A stretch of DNA of 64,000 nucleotides from Clostridium facile (GCF_014297275.1 NZ_JACOQK010000001.1:1426001-1490000), one strand, 5' to 3'. Numbered from the stretch's first letter, positions 34,560-44,397 are shown. The notes: generated from the sequence alone by a model not told the origin. Translations and numbers: made by a program.

Positions 34560-37500
34560 ATGAAAAAAAGAGTTAAATTTATGAGCCTATTGTTAGCCGG
34601 ATGCTTATGCCTCCAATGTACAGGCATGGTTTCGTTCGCAAAATCAGAAACATCGGGAAACCAATTATGGTTTGATTTTCAAACGCCACCAGACAGCAGT
34701 AAAACCCGTCCGCTATGGTTTTGGAATACCGAACTGGATGAAATGACGCCAGAAAAAGTGCGAGAACTTGTTCGGGAATCCTATCAACAAAGCGGATATA
34801 ATGGCTTTGGAATTTTACCAAACTGGATTAGCCAATATCTTTCGGATAACTATTTTGAGTTGTACGAAGCTGCATTGGATGAGGGAAGCAAATATGGTAT
34901 GCAGTTCTCACTATATGATGAAAATGGTTTTCCCAGCTATAACGCTGGAGGATTATTGGAAGAAAATTATCCTGAGCTGACTACAAAACGTTTGGATAAA
35001 TTTGAACAGGATGCTTCCAACGGTGAAAAAGTTTATTTATCCCTTCCAGAAGGAAAACTAATGGGTGCAGTTGCGATGAATATGGATACAATGGAACGGA
35101 TTGATATCAGCGACCAAGCTACAATTGTTGATCCTCCTCCATTCAGCCCAGATACCCAGCCTCTGGGGGTTTCCGCTTCTTCTACCTATAGTGTAACCAG
35201 TGGTTACGAAGCTAGCAAAGCGGTAGATGGTGAACTCTCTACTAGATGGAACGCAGAATCCTTATCCGGTGGTGGTGAGTATCTGCAAATCAATTTTGGA
35301 GAAGAAAAAACCTTCGATTCTGTCAAAGTATATGAAGATAAACTGGAAGAACTACATAGGACCAAAGACTATTCCATCCAATACTGGGATATAGCTGAAA
35401 ATAGGTGGAAAACTGTTGCCACTGGAACTAAAATTACCGATCAGGGTGCAACCCACAGCTTTGAGCCTGTTACTGCCCAATTAGTTCGCCTTTATATCAG
35501 AAATATTACACAGGATAGCGCTTCTATTAGCGAGTTCCAAATTTTTAATGGAAATCAACAGTTAGAAGTTCCTCCTACCCCACTTGTTCCAGAGAAAGCT
35601 GGATATTCCGCTTCTTCTGTTTATGAAATCGAAGCAGGTTATGAGGCTGATAAAGCATTCGATGGAGATATGACAACCCGTTGGAATGCAGCTGCCCGGG
35701 GTACAGCGCCCCAATGGTTAGAGATTTCTTTTGGGGAAGTCCGGAATGTAAACAAAGCAGTTTTATATGAAGATTTGGACCGTATTACCTCATTCCATTT
35801 ACAATACTGGAATGGTGATTCCTGGGTGGATTGTGCTACAGGTTCTACAATTGGTTCAGCTGGGCTTACCTTAAATTTTGACTCTGTCCAAACTACAAAA
35901 ATGCGTTTATTAATGGACGGATTAAATGGAATGAGCCCAACTATCTGGGAAATAGAACTTTATGATGGCAATACAAAAATTCAGATTAATGAAGATCAAC
36001 AGCAGCCAGAAAGTTCTCATTTGGAATATACTGTCCCAGATGGAAGCTGGAAAGTAATGGCCTTTATGTGCGTAAAAGACGGCAACAATGGCATGGATTA
36101 TTTAGACGCCGATTCTGTACGTGCCTTTATCGATATTACCTATGAAGAATACTATAGCCGGTTCCAAAAATATTTTGAAAATGGTACCATTACATCCGCT
36201 TTTTATGACGAACCAACTTTCTGGCCTTGGCCGGGTACTACTCCTTATGGTGCGGAAGGAGCGCGTTTATGGACACCAGAATATAACAAAGCTTATGAAG
36301 AAACCTTTAACGGTGAAAGCCCTGTGTTAAATTATCCTGCTTTGTGGTATGAGATTGGTAAAGACACCGACGAAGCAAGAAATAAGTTGCAATATGTACG
36401 TACCGAGCTGTTCGCAGAAAATTATATTGGACAGATTGCGGACTGGTGTGACGACCATGGAATCGACCTGATGGGACATATGTTATTGGAAGAATGGGTC
36501 AATCCAGTCGGACTTCATGGTGATTTGATGAAAGTGTTTAAAGACCAGCAAATTCCTGGTGTGGACGTTATTGGCAGCTATGGCTACACCCAAGAAGCTT
36601 ATAAAATTATATCTTCTTCTGCCAACAATTGGGATAAAGGAGTGGTAATGTCCGAATCATTTGGAGCCATGGGAGAAAATATGGATAAAAATATCTTACA
36701 TAAATCTTCTATGGACCAGTACGCAAAAGGAGTTAATATGATTATTCCACATGCTATCTGGTATGATAACATCAACCATGTTGATGCTCCACCTGAACTT
36801 TCCTACCGTAATGAACGATATCGTGAAGAATTGCCAATCTATAATAACTATATGGGAAGGTTAAATACCATGTTGCAAGATGGTAGGCATGTTGCGGACA
36901 TTGCCATGCTTTATCCAATCGATTATTTAGAATCCAGCTTTATCTTCAATGGTGACGCAAATAACCCTTCTGACGCAGACTATATGCGTGTTGGGGAAAC
37001 TTTATCCTTAACTGCTCGTCGAGATTTTACTTATTTGCATCCAGATATTATTGATGAAAGATGTTCTGTAGATGGAGACACCTTCCATTTAGAAAATGAA
37101 ACCAACTATGAAGACTATAAAGTTTTTGTAATTCCAGGTACCAAGGTAATCAGCCTTTCCAATCTGGAAAAAATTAAAGATTTCTACGATAATGGCGGAA
37201 AAGTAATTGCTACCACCCAACTCCCTTATCGTGGAATCGAAGACAGCGAAAATGAACAAGTAATTTCTATTATTAAAGAAATGTTCCAGGTTGATCCTGT
37301 TACAGGGCAATCCTTGGCATCTTCTACGGGGGAATACACCAAAAATACCAATGCGGCAGGTGGTACAGCATATTTCATTCAAACTGGATTTGAAACAAAA
37401 CTGCAAACTGTTTTAGATGATGCTCTCCCAACCTATGATGTGGAAATTGACCAGGTTCCAGCTATTTCTGGCGGTAATTTAAGCTACATTCATAAAGTAA

Positions 37501-37790
37501 AGGATAATCAGGACATCTACTTTATCGCAAATTCCAGTGATACTGCTATGAATATAACCGTTTCACTGCGTGGAGAAATGGAACAGCCAATGCTGTGGGA
37601 CCCCATGACAGGAACAAAACAAGCAGCAACCTTTACAGTAGAAAATGGTATTACAAAAGTTCAATTGAGCTTAACTGGAATACAATCTATGTTTATTGTA
37701 GATGAAACCCAACCGGTGGTAGAAGAAACAGATAAATCGATATTACAGACAGTCATTCAGTATGCGGAAAACGCAAAAAAAAACGGATGA
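34560..37790 (+). CDS. Large secreted glycoside hydrolase-like protein with two F5/8C domains (frame broken at 3' end)
   Basis: A 1076-residue secreted protein. The signal peptide (KKRVKF, hydrophobic core, FAKSE) ends near residue 30. A GH106-like N-terminal portion (RPLWFWNTELDE, YNGFGIL) is interrupted by two discoidin/F5/8C-type domains (~202-333 and ~348-473; both with KA-(V/F)DG and TRWNA). The catalytic-like region resumes with FYDEPTFW and MSESFGA. The frame then ends abruptly at TGA 37788-37790 after an A9 tract. Without one A it reads on into FIVAR repeats and a wall-sorting tail. AAAGGAG lies 12 nt before the ATG. Substrate unknown. Confidence 0.82.
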   Translation: MKKRVKFMSLLLAGCLCLQCTGMVSFAKSETSGNQLWFDFQTPPDSSKTRPLWFWNTELDEMTPEKVRELVRESYQQSGYNGFGILPNWISQYLSDNYFELYEAALDEGSKYGMQFSLYDENGFPSYNAGGLLEENYPELTTKRLDKFEQDASNGEKVYLSLPEGKLMGAVAMNMDTMERIDISDQATIVDPPPFSPDTQPLGVSASSTYSVTSGYEASKAVDGELSTRWNAESLSGGGEYLQINFGEEKTFDSVKVYEDKLEELHRTKDYSIQYWDIAENRWKTVATGTKITDQGATHSFEPVTAQLVRLYIRNITQDSASISEFQIFNGNQQLEVPPTPLVPEKAGYSASSVYEIEAGYEADKAFDGDMTTRWNAAARGTAPQWLEISFGEVRNVNKAVLYEDLDRITSFHLQYWNGDSWVDCATGSTIGSAGLTLNFDSVQTTKMRLLMDGLNGMSPTIWEIELYDGNTKIQINEDQQQPESSHLEYTVPDGSWKVMAFMCVKDGNNGMDYLDADSVRAFIDITYEEYYSRFQKYFENGTITSAFYDEPTFWPWPGTTPYGAEGARLWTPEYNKAYEETFNGESPVLNYPALWYEIGKDTDEARNKLQYVRTELFAENYIGQIADWCDDHGIDLMGHMLLEEWVNPVGLHGDLMKVFKDQQIPGVDVIGSYGYTQEAYKIISSSANNWDKGVVMSESFGAMGENMDKNILHKSSMDQYAKGVNMIIPHAIWYDNINHVDAPPELSYRNERYREELPIYNNYMGRLNTMLQDGRHVADIAMLYPIDYLESSFIFNGDANNPSDADYMRVGETLSLTARRDFTYLHPDIIDERCSVDGDTFHLENETNYEDYKVFVIPGTKVISLSNLEKIKDFYDNGGKVIATTQLPYRGIEDSENEQVISIIKEMFQVDPVTGQSLASSTGEYTKNTNAAGGTAYFIQTGFETKLQTVLDDALPTYDVEIDQVPAISGGNLSYIHKVKDNQDIYFIANSSDTAMNITVSLRGEMEQPMLWDPMTGTKQAATFTVENGITKVQLSLTGIQSMFIVDETQPVVEETDKSILQTVIQYAENAKKNG

Positions 37791-38706
37791 ATATACCAAT
37801 GCAATCCCATCTGTCAAAGATAGTTTTGACAAGGCTTTGACCGATGCGAAAGCAATCAATGATAATGATTCCGCAACCCAGGAACAAATAGACACAGCAT
37901 GGAGAACATTATTGAATGAAATCCATAAACTAGGATTTCAAGTAGGTGATAAAACAAAACTGCAAGCACTGTATGATGAAATGAGCAAAGTAGACCTAGA
38001 CGATTACAAAGATGGTGTATCCAAAGAGAATTTTGTAAAAGCATTAGAACAGGCAGCAACAGTGTTGGCAGACCCAAATACAATGCAAAAAGAAATTGAC
38101 AAAGCATACGACGAACTGGAAACAGCATATAGCCTGTTAGAAAAGGCAGCAGATAAAAGACAACTAAAAGCATTAATCGAAGCGACAAAAGAATATCAAC
38201 AAGAAGAATATACAGAAAATACCTGGGGAATCTATGCAGAAGCGAAAGCAAAAGCAGAAGAAGTCTATAACAATGTAGACGCAACGCAAGAAGAAATCAA
38301 TGAAGCAGCAGATAACCTGCTAGCAGGAATGCTACAATTGAGATTCAAAGCGGACAGCTTATTAGAGGAAGTAGTGGAAGAAGCAAAAGGAATCGATTTA
38401 AGCCAATATACAGTAGAAAGCGCAGCAACCTTCCAAGTACTGTTAGCAGAAGCCCAGGAAATGTTAAACAACAATGACCTAAGTAAAGAAGATGAAGGGA
38501 CAATTAATGCAAAAGCAATGGAACTGAAGGCGGCACAAAGCAAACTGGAACCAATAAGGACAGCAGGAAGTGAAGCGACCCAAACCGTACAAGAAAGCGC
38601 AACACCAAAAGCAGATGCAGCGAAAACAGGGGATGTTGTTTCAATCACAGGATTAGGACTATTGATATCAGGAATCAGTTTACTCATTTTACGCAAGAAA
38701 AAATAG
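37762..38706 (+). CDS. FIVAR-repeat and sortase-anchor region, shifted frame of the preceding gene
   Basis: This open frame encodes FIVAR-type helical repeats and a wall-sorting signal (AAKTGD, hydrophobic helix, RKKK). It has no ribosome binding site and its first ATG lies inside the upstream gene, so it is not an independent gene. The true continuation begins at 37783: the preceding frame supplies the first half of a FIVAR repeat (DKSILQTVIQYAENAKK) and this frame its second half (TDEYTNAIPS). One base fewer in the A9 run at 37775-37783 would fuse them into a ~1383-residue wall-anchored enzyme. This may be a phase-variable or slippage site, or a sequencing error. Confidence 0.75.
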   Translation: MRKTQKKTDEYTNAIPSVKDSFDKALTDAKAINDNDSATQEQIDTAWRTLLNEIHKLGFQVGDKTKLQALYDEMSKVDLDDYKDGVSKENFVKALEQAATVLADPNTMQKEIDKAYDELETAYSLLEKAADKRQLKALIEATKEYQQEEYTENTWGIYAEAKAKAEEVYNNVDATQEEINEAADNLLAGMLQLRFKADSLLEEVVEEAKGIDLSQYTVESAATFQVLLAEAQEMLNNNDLSKEDEGTINAKAMELKAAQSKLEPIRTAGSEATQTVQESATPKADAAKTGDVVSITGLGLLISGISLLILRKKK

Positions 38707-38799
38707 CTATAAAATGATTTTATGAAACCATATTTCCAATATTTCTATTGAAATGTTTCCATCATCTAATGCACATTTTAAGCAAAAATAAGGTATACA

Positions 38800-38831
38800 A
38801 AAACGCACCTGATAAAACAGGTGCGTTTTTT
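38800..38831. terminator. Bidirectional terminator
   Basis: AAAAACGCACCTG pairs with CAGGTGCGTTTTT around a 6-nt ATAAAA loop, with A- and T-tracts at both flanks. It separates the rightward glycosidase from the leftward thyX operon end. Confidence 0.9.
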
Positions 38832-39011
38832 ACTGTTTTTATAAAATCTTCTGATCGCCATACAAGTAGGAAGAAATCGACTTCTAATCATTTTATTAAA
38901 AATATAGTCAAAATTAGTATCCATTAGATGTAGAAAAAATTTTTTATCCATTGAAATAGGTTATTGCCATGGTAAAAGAAATTTTCTATTGTAAAAAGGA
39001 GCCAATTAGAA
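38832..39011. other. Non-coding tail between convergent units
   Basis: About 180 bp of AT-rich sequence between the shared terminator and the U32 gene stop. I see no gene or further hairpin in it. Confidence 0.5.
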
Positions 39012-40250
39012 CTACGATTCCGCTTTATTTTTACGGATGATTGTGCCAGTCTGTAATACTCCCTGATAGGGGATTTTAAATTTCATCATTGCATGGCAGG
39101 CGGAATCTACCAATTGGTTTTCTTCATCAAAAATCTGACTGATTACCATCTCAAAAGGTTTTTTGCCCGGCTCCAATACCTCTACGGTATCCCCAGCCAA
39201 AAATTTATTTCTTTGGGTGCAATACGCAAATTCACCATCTGTACGGTCCACAATTGCCACAACATCAAAATTTCTCAAATAGCCACCATTTTCATAATAC
39301 TGTCCATCTTCAGGACGGCCAAGCAAAAATCCTGTGTTATATCTGCGATGGCTCACTTTGCAAACCTCATCCAACAGCCAAGGTTCCAACTGGAAATGTT
39401 CTGGATCCCGCTGATATTGATCCAAGGCAATCCGATAAGCATTGGTAATAACTGAAACATAATAAGAGGATTTTGCCCTTCCTTCAATTTTTAAACTAGT
39501 AACACCAGCTTGTGCCAACTGGTCAATATATTCAATCAAACAAAGATCTTTGGCATTTAAAATATAGCTCCCTTTTTCATCCTCAAAAATCGGAAAATAC
39601 TGGCCTGGGCGTTTTTCTTCTACTAAATGGTATCCCCAACGGCAAGGCTGGGCGCATTCTCCCCGGTTAGCGTCCCTGTCAACTAGATAATGAGACAACA
39701 AACAACGGCCAGAAAAAGACATGCACATAGCGCCATGTACAAAAACCTCAATTTCCAAATCAGAAGGTGTTTTTTCTCGAATGGTACGGATATCGTCAAT
39801 ACTTAATTCACGGGCTAAAACAACACGTTTTGCTCCCATACGATACAGCTCATTGGCAGTACGGTAATTAACAATCCCTGTCTGCGTAGACATATGAACT
39901 TCAACTTCTGGTGCATACTCTCTTGCCGCCGCAAAAACCCCCATATCCGCAATAATAAAAGCGTCCACACCAGCATCCCGGGCATTTTTCAAAAACTCCG
40001 GCAGCTGGTCTGCTTCCTCATTTGTGGGAACTGTATTACAAGTTAAATAGACCCGTACACCATGTTCATGGGCATAATCTACTGCTTTTTTTAACATGGG
40101 AAAATCAAACTTTGCGGATACCGCACGCATGCCAAATTGGGATCCTCCAAGATATACTTCATCCGCACCAAAACGGATTGCTGCAACCAAACGTTCAAAA
40201 TCCCCCGCTGGAGACAATAGTTTTGGAAATGATTGATTTTGATTGTTCAA
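39012..40250 (-). CDS. U32 family peptidase-like protein (TrhP/RlhA type)
   Basis: A 412-residue protein of the U32 family. The opening LLSPAGDFERLVAAIRFGAD and the cysteine set in HGAMCMSFSGRCLLS and NRGECAQPCRW match members that bind an iron-sulfur cluster and hydroxylate tRNA U34 (TrhP) or rRNA (RlhA); older annotations call them collagenases. I infer the tRNA/rRNA role from family knowledge. The start is chosen as TTG at 40250, 8 nt after an AAGGGGGAT site; a longer in-frame start would lie inside mltG. It is the last gene of the thyX operon. Confidence 0.85.
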   Translation of the reverse strand: MNNQNQSFPKLLSPAGDFERLVAAIRFGADEVYLGGSQFGMRAVSAKFDFPMLKKAVDYAHEHGVRVYLTCNTVPTNEEADQLPEFLKNARDAGVDAFIIADMGVFAAAREYAPEVEVHMSTQTGIVNYRTANELYRMGAKRVVLARELSIDDIRTIREKTPSDLEIEVFVHGAMCMSFSGRCLLSHYLVDRDANRGECAQPCRWGYHLVEEKRPGQYFPIFEDEKGSYILNAKDLCLIEYIDQLAQAGVTSLKIEGRAKSSYYVSVITNAYRIALDQYQRDPEHFQLEPWLLDEVCKVSHRRYNTGFLLGRPEDGQYYENGGYLRNFDVVAIVDRTDGEFAYCTQRNKFLAGDTVEVLEPGKKPFEMVISQIFDEENQLVDSACHAMMKFKIPYQGVLQTGTIIRKNKAES

Positions 40251-40264
40251 AAACGAAATCCCCC

Positions 40265-41521
40265 TTATATTAAACCGGCTTTTTTCAGGTTTTGATTGTG
40301 TTCTTCTAATGTTTTTGCATAAAAACATTCTTTTGTTTCAATATTAGCACAGAAATAATAATAATCTGTAGTTGCAGGATGTAAGACAGCCTGGATGGCA
40401 TCAATTCCCGGATTACAAATTGCCCCTGGGGGTAAACCAGGTGTAACGTAGGTATCATACGCCTCCGCAATAGCATCCGATGTTCCTTCTGATTTTAAAT
40501 TCCCTGAAATTTCCTTCGCATAACTTTTAGTAGGATCACATTCCAATTTCGGGTATTGGTCAGAATTATGGATACGGTTCATTAGAACAGATGCTATTTT
40601 TGGCATATCCTCTATACTTCCAGCCTCAGCCTGGACAATAGAAGCCAATGTAATCACTTCATCCAAACTAAATTCGGAGGATTTAATCTGTTCATAAAGG
40701 TTTGCTTCTTGCATATGTTCATCAAATGCCTGTAAAAACTTACGCGCAACAGATTCTGCATCCTCATTTTTAAAGAAATTATAGGTATTTGGAAAAGCAT
40801 ATCCTTCCATCACATGATATTTAGAATCATTCTTTTCCTCTGTGAGCATATCCTGATAGGCAAAGTCAAACGAATTCTCCTCTAAAGCCCGCAAGAACTG
40901 GTCTCCATCACAAACGCCGTTCGTTTCTAATAAACGCACAATTTCATCCAAGGTAGAACCCTCTGGAAAAGTAATTTTTATCACATTCGGATTTTCTGAT
41001 GGCACCATATTCAATTCTTCAATAATCGCGTCATAGTCCCATTTTGCGCTAAAACTATGGACTCCCGCCTGAAATCCAGAACCTTCTCCACGCATTTTTA
41101 CTACAAAGCGGAATAACCATGGTTGATCAATGATACCTTCCTCTTTTAGTAATTTGGAAATTTGCGCAGTAGTAGCACCGGAAGGAATTTCAATATCTGC
41201 TGATATCGCTGGTTTACTCAAGGCAAATACATCGTTAAAACCTGTTAAAATGGTGAATGCAAGCCCAATAGAAATGATAATAATTATTCCGGCTACTAAA
41301 AATCCTGTCCACTTTTTTCCTTTTTTCTTCTTTTTCACTGATTTACGGCTTGGCTGTTCTATTGAGTTTTTTTCTTCCTTTTCTGCTAAAAACTCTTTAT
41401 CAGAAGTACTGCTAAAAATCACTGTATCATCTTGTATATCTGAAGCAGACACTGTCGAAATTTCCTGTTCTTTTACTGGTTCTTCCGTTATTTTTTGTTG
41501 ATCCTTTTCCTGTTCTGACAT
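40265..41521 (-). CDS. mltG: Endolytic murein transglycosylase MltG
   Basis: A 418-residue inner-membrane lytic transglycosylase that cuts nascent glycan strands and sets their length. An N-terminal acidic cytoplasmic tail (~1-70) with a KKKKKGKKW patch is followed by one membrane helix (~73-95), a LysM-like subdomain and the YceG catalytic domain. The catalytic Glu lies in ASIVQAEAGS, followed by NRI and the ECDPT/GLPPGAICNPG signatures. The long acidic tail is common in clostridia. AGGAGGG precedes the ATG. It sits between the 5-FTHF ligase and U32 genes. Confidence 0.92.
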   Translation of the reverse strand: MSEQEKDQQKITEEPVKEQEISTVSASDIQDDTVIFSSTSDKEFLAEKEEKNSIEQPSRKSVKKKKKGKKWTGFLVAGIIIIISIGLAFTILTGFNDVFALSKPAISADIEIPSGATTAQISKLLKEEGIIDQPWLFRFVVKMRGEGSGFQAGVHSFSAKWDYDAIIEELNMVPSENPNVIKITFPEGSTLDEIVRLLETNGVCDGDQFLRALEENSFDFAYQDMLTEEKNDSKYHVMEGYAFPNTYNFFKNEDAESVARKFLQAFDEHMQEANLYEQIKSSEFSLDEVITLASIVQAEAGSIEDMPKIASVLMNRIHNSDQYPKLECDPTKSYAKEISGNLKSEGTSDAIAEAYDTYVTPGLPPGAICNPGIDAIQAVLHPATTDYYYFCANIETKECFYAKTLEEHNQNLKKAGLI

Positions 41522-41531
41522 GGATTCCCTC

Positions 41532-42128
41532 CTATTTATTACTACTTTTTTCTAGGTGCTTCTTAAATTTTTCTGTTACCAGCCATTGTACTGCCCTATC
41601 ATATTTTCCATGAGGCAAAGATGGGTGTAAACAGCTGGAATAACAAATTCCAACTGTAGTTCCATCATACTGGTTTAAAAACCGGTCATAATATCCTTTT
41701 CCATACCCTAAACGGAAGCCGGATAAATCAAAAGACAAACCAGGAACAATACAAAACGAATTCGGAAATTGGTTTAAAATATAACAATTTTGTTTTGGCT
41801 CTAATACAGAAAATGTTCTAGGTTCTAAATCCTCCATGGATTGTATTTCACAAAAATCCATCAATCGGGTTCCATCAATACAACGAGGCACAACCACTCG
41901 TTTGCCTGTACTCCAAGCATGTGCCATCAACTGATGAGTATCCACCTCTATTTCAGTGGAAACAAACGTAATCAACATATCCGCCTGTTGATATTGCTTT
42001 AATGAAATGACCCTTTCAAAAATATCATTATCCTTTTTTTGTTTCATCTGTGGGTCCATGGTCCGCCGGATTTGTTTATATTTTTGGCGGAGCTCCTGTT
42101 TTATTGGGCGAATATCCTGTTTTACCAT
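41532..42128 (-). CDS. 5-formyltetrahydrofolate cyclo-ligase
   Basis: A 198-residue ATP-dependent enzyme that returns 5-formyl-THF to 5,10-methenyl-THF. Features are the basic N-terminal helix with the family Lys (KQELRQKYKQIRRTMD), FVSTEIEVDT, and the C-terminal GYGKGYYDRFL loop with PGLSFD. The length is typical. It overlaps the DJ-1-like gene by 7 bp. Folate recycling fits the ThyX and Tmk genes upstream in the same operon. Confidence 0.92.
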   Translation of the reverse strand: MVKQDIRPIKQELRQKYKQIRRTMDPQMKQKKDNDIFERVISLKQYQQADMLITFVSTEIEVDTHQLMAHAWSTGKRVVVPRCIDGTRLMDFCEIQSMEDLEPRTFSVLEPKQNCYILNQFPNSFCIVPGLSFDLSGFRLGYGKGYYDRFLNQYDGTTVGICYSSCLHPSLPHGKYDRAVQWLVTEKFKKHLEKSSNK

Positions 42129-42658
42129 TGTACCTGTTGAGCCAGAATTTCGGCTTTCTCCTTACCCAAAAGCTGTTCTACTAAAGCAAAACTAAATTGT
42201 TGAGCGGCCCCAGCCCCACGGGAAGTAATAATCGTACCGTCCACACAGACTGGTTGATTTTGGTAGTTCGCTCCGATTAAATCCGGTTCAAATCCTGGAA
42301 AACAGGTTGCTTTTTTTCCTTGCAACAAACCCTTATGTCCCAAAATACTTGGAGCTGCACAGATTGCACCAATTATGTGATGGTTTGCTGTACAAACATC
42401 AATTGCCTGTTGGACAATCTGGTTTTTCTCTAAATTTAAAGTACCTGGCATACCACCTGGCAGTACAATCATTTCAATCTGGTCAAAATTCACTTGATCT
42501 GGAGTAATATCCGTATGTACCATAATCCCGTGAGATCCGGTCACAATCTGCCCCGTCACCCCAACAGAGCATACTTCAACTCCAGCACGGCGGAGATAAT
42601 CCAATGGAGTTAACGCTTCCACTTCCTCAAAACCTTCTGCTAAAAATAAGTATACCAT
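42122..42658 (-). CDS. DJ-1/PfpI family protein (YajL-like)
   Basis: A 178-residue alpha/beta protein. The nucleophilic Cys is in IGAICAAPSIL, with a conserved Glu in AEGFEEVEA near the N-terminus. Members act as deglycases, chaperones or peptidases; the DJ-1 subgroup (YajL/ThiJ) is the best fit. GGAGGAG precedes the ATG. It overlaps the downstream 5-FTHF ligase. Confidence 0.9.
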   Translation of the reverse strand: MVYLFLAEGFEEVEALTPLDYLRRAGVEVCSVGVTGQIVTGSHGIMVHTDITPDQVNFDQIEMIVLPGGMPGTLNLEKNQIVQQAIDVCTANHHIIGAICAAPSILGHKGLLQGKKATCFPGFEPDLIGANYQNQPVCVDGTIITSRGAGAAQQFSFALVEQLLGKEKAEILAQQVQW

Positions 42659-42671
42659 GATAAACTCCTCC

Positions 42672-43493
42672 TTAATCTAACATTGTATTCATATAAAACT
42701 TTGTCCAATCAATATCACAAGGCCGTAAAATGCGTGCCAAACCATAAAGCCTTGTATTTCCTGGAAAAGACACTTCTGCCTTTTTTACATCCGCAAACTC
42801 ACAAATGGCAGACAGGTCATTTTCTAAGCTTTCCTCCTGGGAGGAAATTTCCTGTACCCACAACTTCCTTTTTTCTTTATAATACACAGCATAAGAGCTG
42901 GTTGTTTCAGTTTCAATTTTGGTAACAAATCCGCCCGCAATCTTTACCTGTTGATAGATTAAAGCAATCATCTCCGGACTATGTTCCAAATAACTGGAAT
43001 GGTTACGTTCATATTCTAATTTCATCTGAACAAATTCTTGTTCTGATAAAGGGGATAAAATAGAAGCTGTGCTTTTTGCTGGGTATTCTTTTTGTCCAAT
43101 CAGGATTGGTGTTGTAAAATCCTGTTTTTCATAGAAATCTACCAAGCTTTTTGTCTGGGGAATTAACAGTGAAGCGACTTTTCCTTCTCTTGCCGCAAAA
43201 TCACAGGCATACTCAATCAAACTGTGCATATACCTACGCCCCTGATATTCTGGCAAAGTGGAAGCAGCATAAATATAAAAAGCTGGATATCGGTTACCAT
43301 TGGAAACTAAAGTAATATCAATCATATCCAACATCGAAGAAACGGTTCCATCCGATTCCCGCATAATTAAAGTTTTGGCAACTTCCCCGCGATGTTCGTA
43401 ATAAGATTGGATATAGCTATCTGGGTCGCTAAAACATGCCATCCAGATTGCCTGTAACGCTGGAATATCTTGTTTGGTTGCAAATTCAATCAT
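42672..43493 (-). CDS. GNAT-family N-acetyltransferase, Eis-like
   Basis: A 273-residue acetyltransferase. The N-terminal GNAT core shows the acetyl-CoA loop in LPEYQGRRYMHSLI (consensus Q-x-x-G-R/x-G). The C-terminal half may be a second, degenerate fold, as in Eis-type proteins. The ATG at 43493 follows AGGTGAG; the upstream in-frame ATG at 43520 would overlap the previous gene by 20 bp. The substrate is unknown. Confidence 0.8.
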   Translation of the reverse strand: MIEFATKQDIPALQAIWMACFSDPDSYIQSYYEHRGEVAKTLIMRESDGTVSSMLDMIDITLVSNGNRYPAFYIYAASTLPEYQGRRYMHSLIEYACDFAAREGKVASLLIPQTKSLVDFYEKQDFTTPILIGQKEYPAKSTASILSPLSEQEFVQMKLEYERNHSSYLEHSPEMIALIYQQVKIAGGFVTKIETETTSSYAVYYKEKRKLWVQEISSQEESLENDLSAICEFADVKKAEVSFPGNTRLYGLARILRPCDIDWTKFYMNTMLD

Positions 43494-43500
43494 TCTGTTC

Positions 43501-44397
43501 TCACCTAACTGCAACTGCATTGCATTTTTCTTCTAATAATGCTGGATAATAAGAGAGCTTTGCTTTGCGCAATCCTTCCGCACCAGTATCATCTTCACGG
43601 TTGATATATTGATAATCTTGACAAGTATTTTTTACAAATTGTTGGTTGATGATTGGATAAGCTCCCTGAATCTCAGACATCGCTTTTTCAATATGGACCA
43701 CAAAGGTATCAGAATTTAAAGGTTCCCCCATACAATAGGCAATCACTTCTCCGTCCACACGGATTAATCCACCTTTTAATCCTAGTGCATCAAAGTGCCG
43801 AAATGCCTGCGCAACAGCACATTGCTCGCTTAATTTTTCATCATCCATTAAGCAGTCATTCACAGCACACCAACGTTTGTTCATCTGTCGGCATTCTTCT
43901 TTATTTTCCGGTGTAATTGGTTCATATGACCATCTACCCTCATTATTTTCCAAAAAACGGTTAATATGATTCCGCTTAGAATGAAGTTTTTTTCCAGAAA
44001 GAGTAGTTAATTTCTCGGTGAAATAAATATAATCAAAATAATCCCTAGTTTCGGTAAACTCAAATTTTCCTGGGAATTCCTGTTCCAGCTGTTCCTGTGC
44101 CTGTTTGTTGACACTGTGAAGATAAAACGGCTGCCCCAACTGGACTGAATATTCTTCCATTGCTTGGATTACCGGCCGTAACTCCCCTTTACCTGGCGGA
44201 AATAAAAAGCTGATTTTTCCGTCTACCATTGACCCAACAATTAATCTATCCCCGACGCGGGCGATTCTGGTTTTATAAATAAATTTCCATAAAAACATGG
44301 TGGAAAAACTATACTCACATCCGCGGAAATCCGAATAAGAAAGTAATTCATCCACCCAAGGTTTGTCCGTTAACTCAATCTCTTTTAATTCCAACAT
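43501..44397 (-). CDS. DUF2156 (LPG-synthase-like) protein
   Basis: A 298-residue soluble protein similar to the C-terminal domain of phosphatidylglycerol lysyltransferase (DUF2156), built of two GNAT-like folds. Visible segments include YSFSTMFLW, KKLHSKRNHINRFL, and REDDTGAEGLRKAKLSYYPA. Whether it transfers an aminoacyl or acyl group is unknown. The ATG at 44397 avoids a long overlap with tmk and has AAGGG upstream. It lies 7 bp after tmk. Confidence 0.85.
   Translation of the reverse strand: MLELKEIELTDKPWVDELLSYSDFRGCEYSFSTMFLWKFIYKTRIARVGDRLIVGSMVDGKISFLFPPGKGELRPVIQAMEEYSVQLGQPFYLHSVNKQAQEQLEQEFPGKFEFTETRDYFDYIYFTEKLTTLSGKKLHSKRNHINRFLENNEGRWSYEPITPENKEECRQMNKRWCAVNDCLMDDEKLSEQCAVAQAFRHFDALGLKGGLIRVDGEVIAYCMGEPLNSDTFVVHIEKAMSEIQGAYPIINQQFVKNTCQDYQYINREDDTGAEGLRKAKLSYYPALLEEKCNAVAVR

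Noticed and set aside
37762..38706. FIVAR/anchor open frame as an independent gene
   Set aside because: It has no ribosome binding site, its ATG lies inside the preceding gene and its repeat begins mid-unit, so it is the shifted continuation of that gene.
41130..41501. 123-aa plus-strand open frame opposite mltG
   Set aside because: It is antisense to the well-supported MltG N-terminal region and has no ribosome binding site or protein-like pattern.
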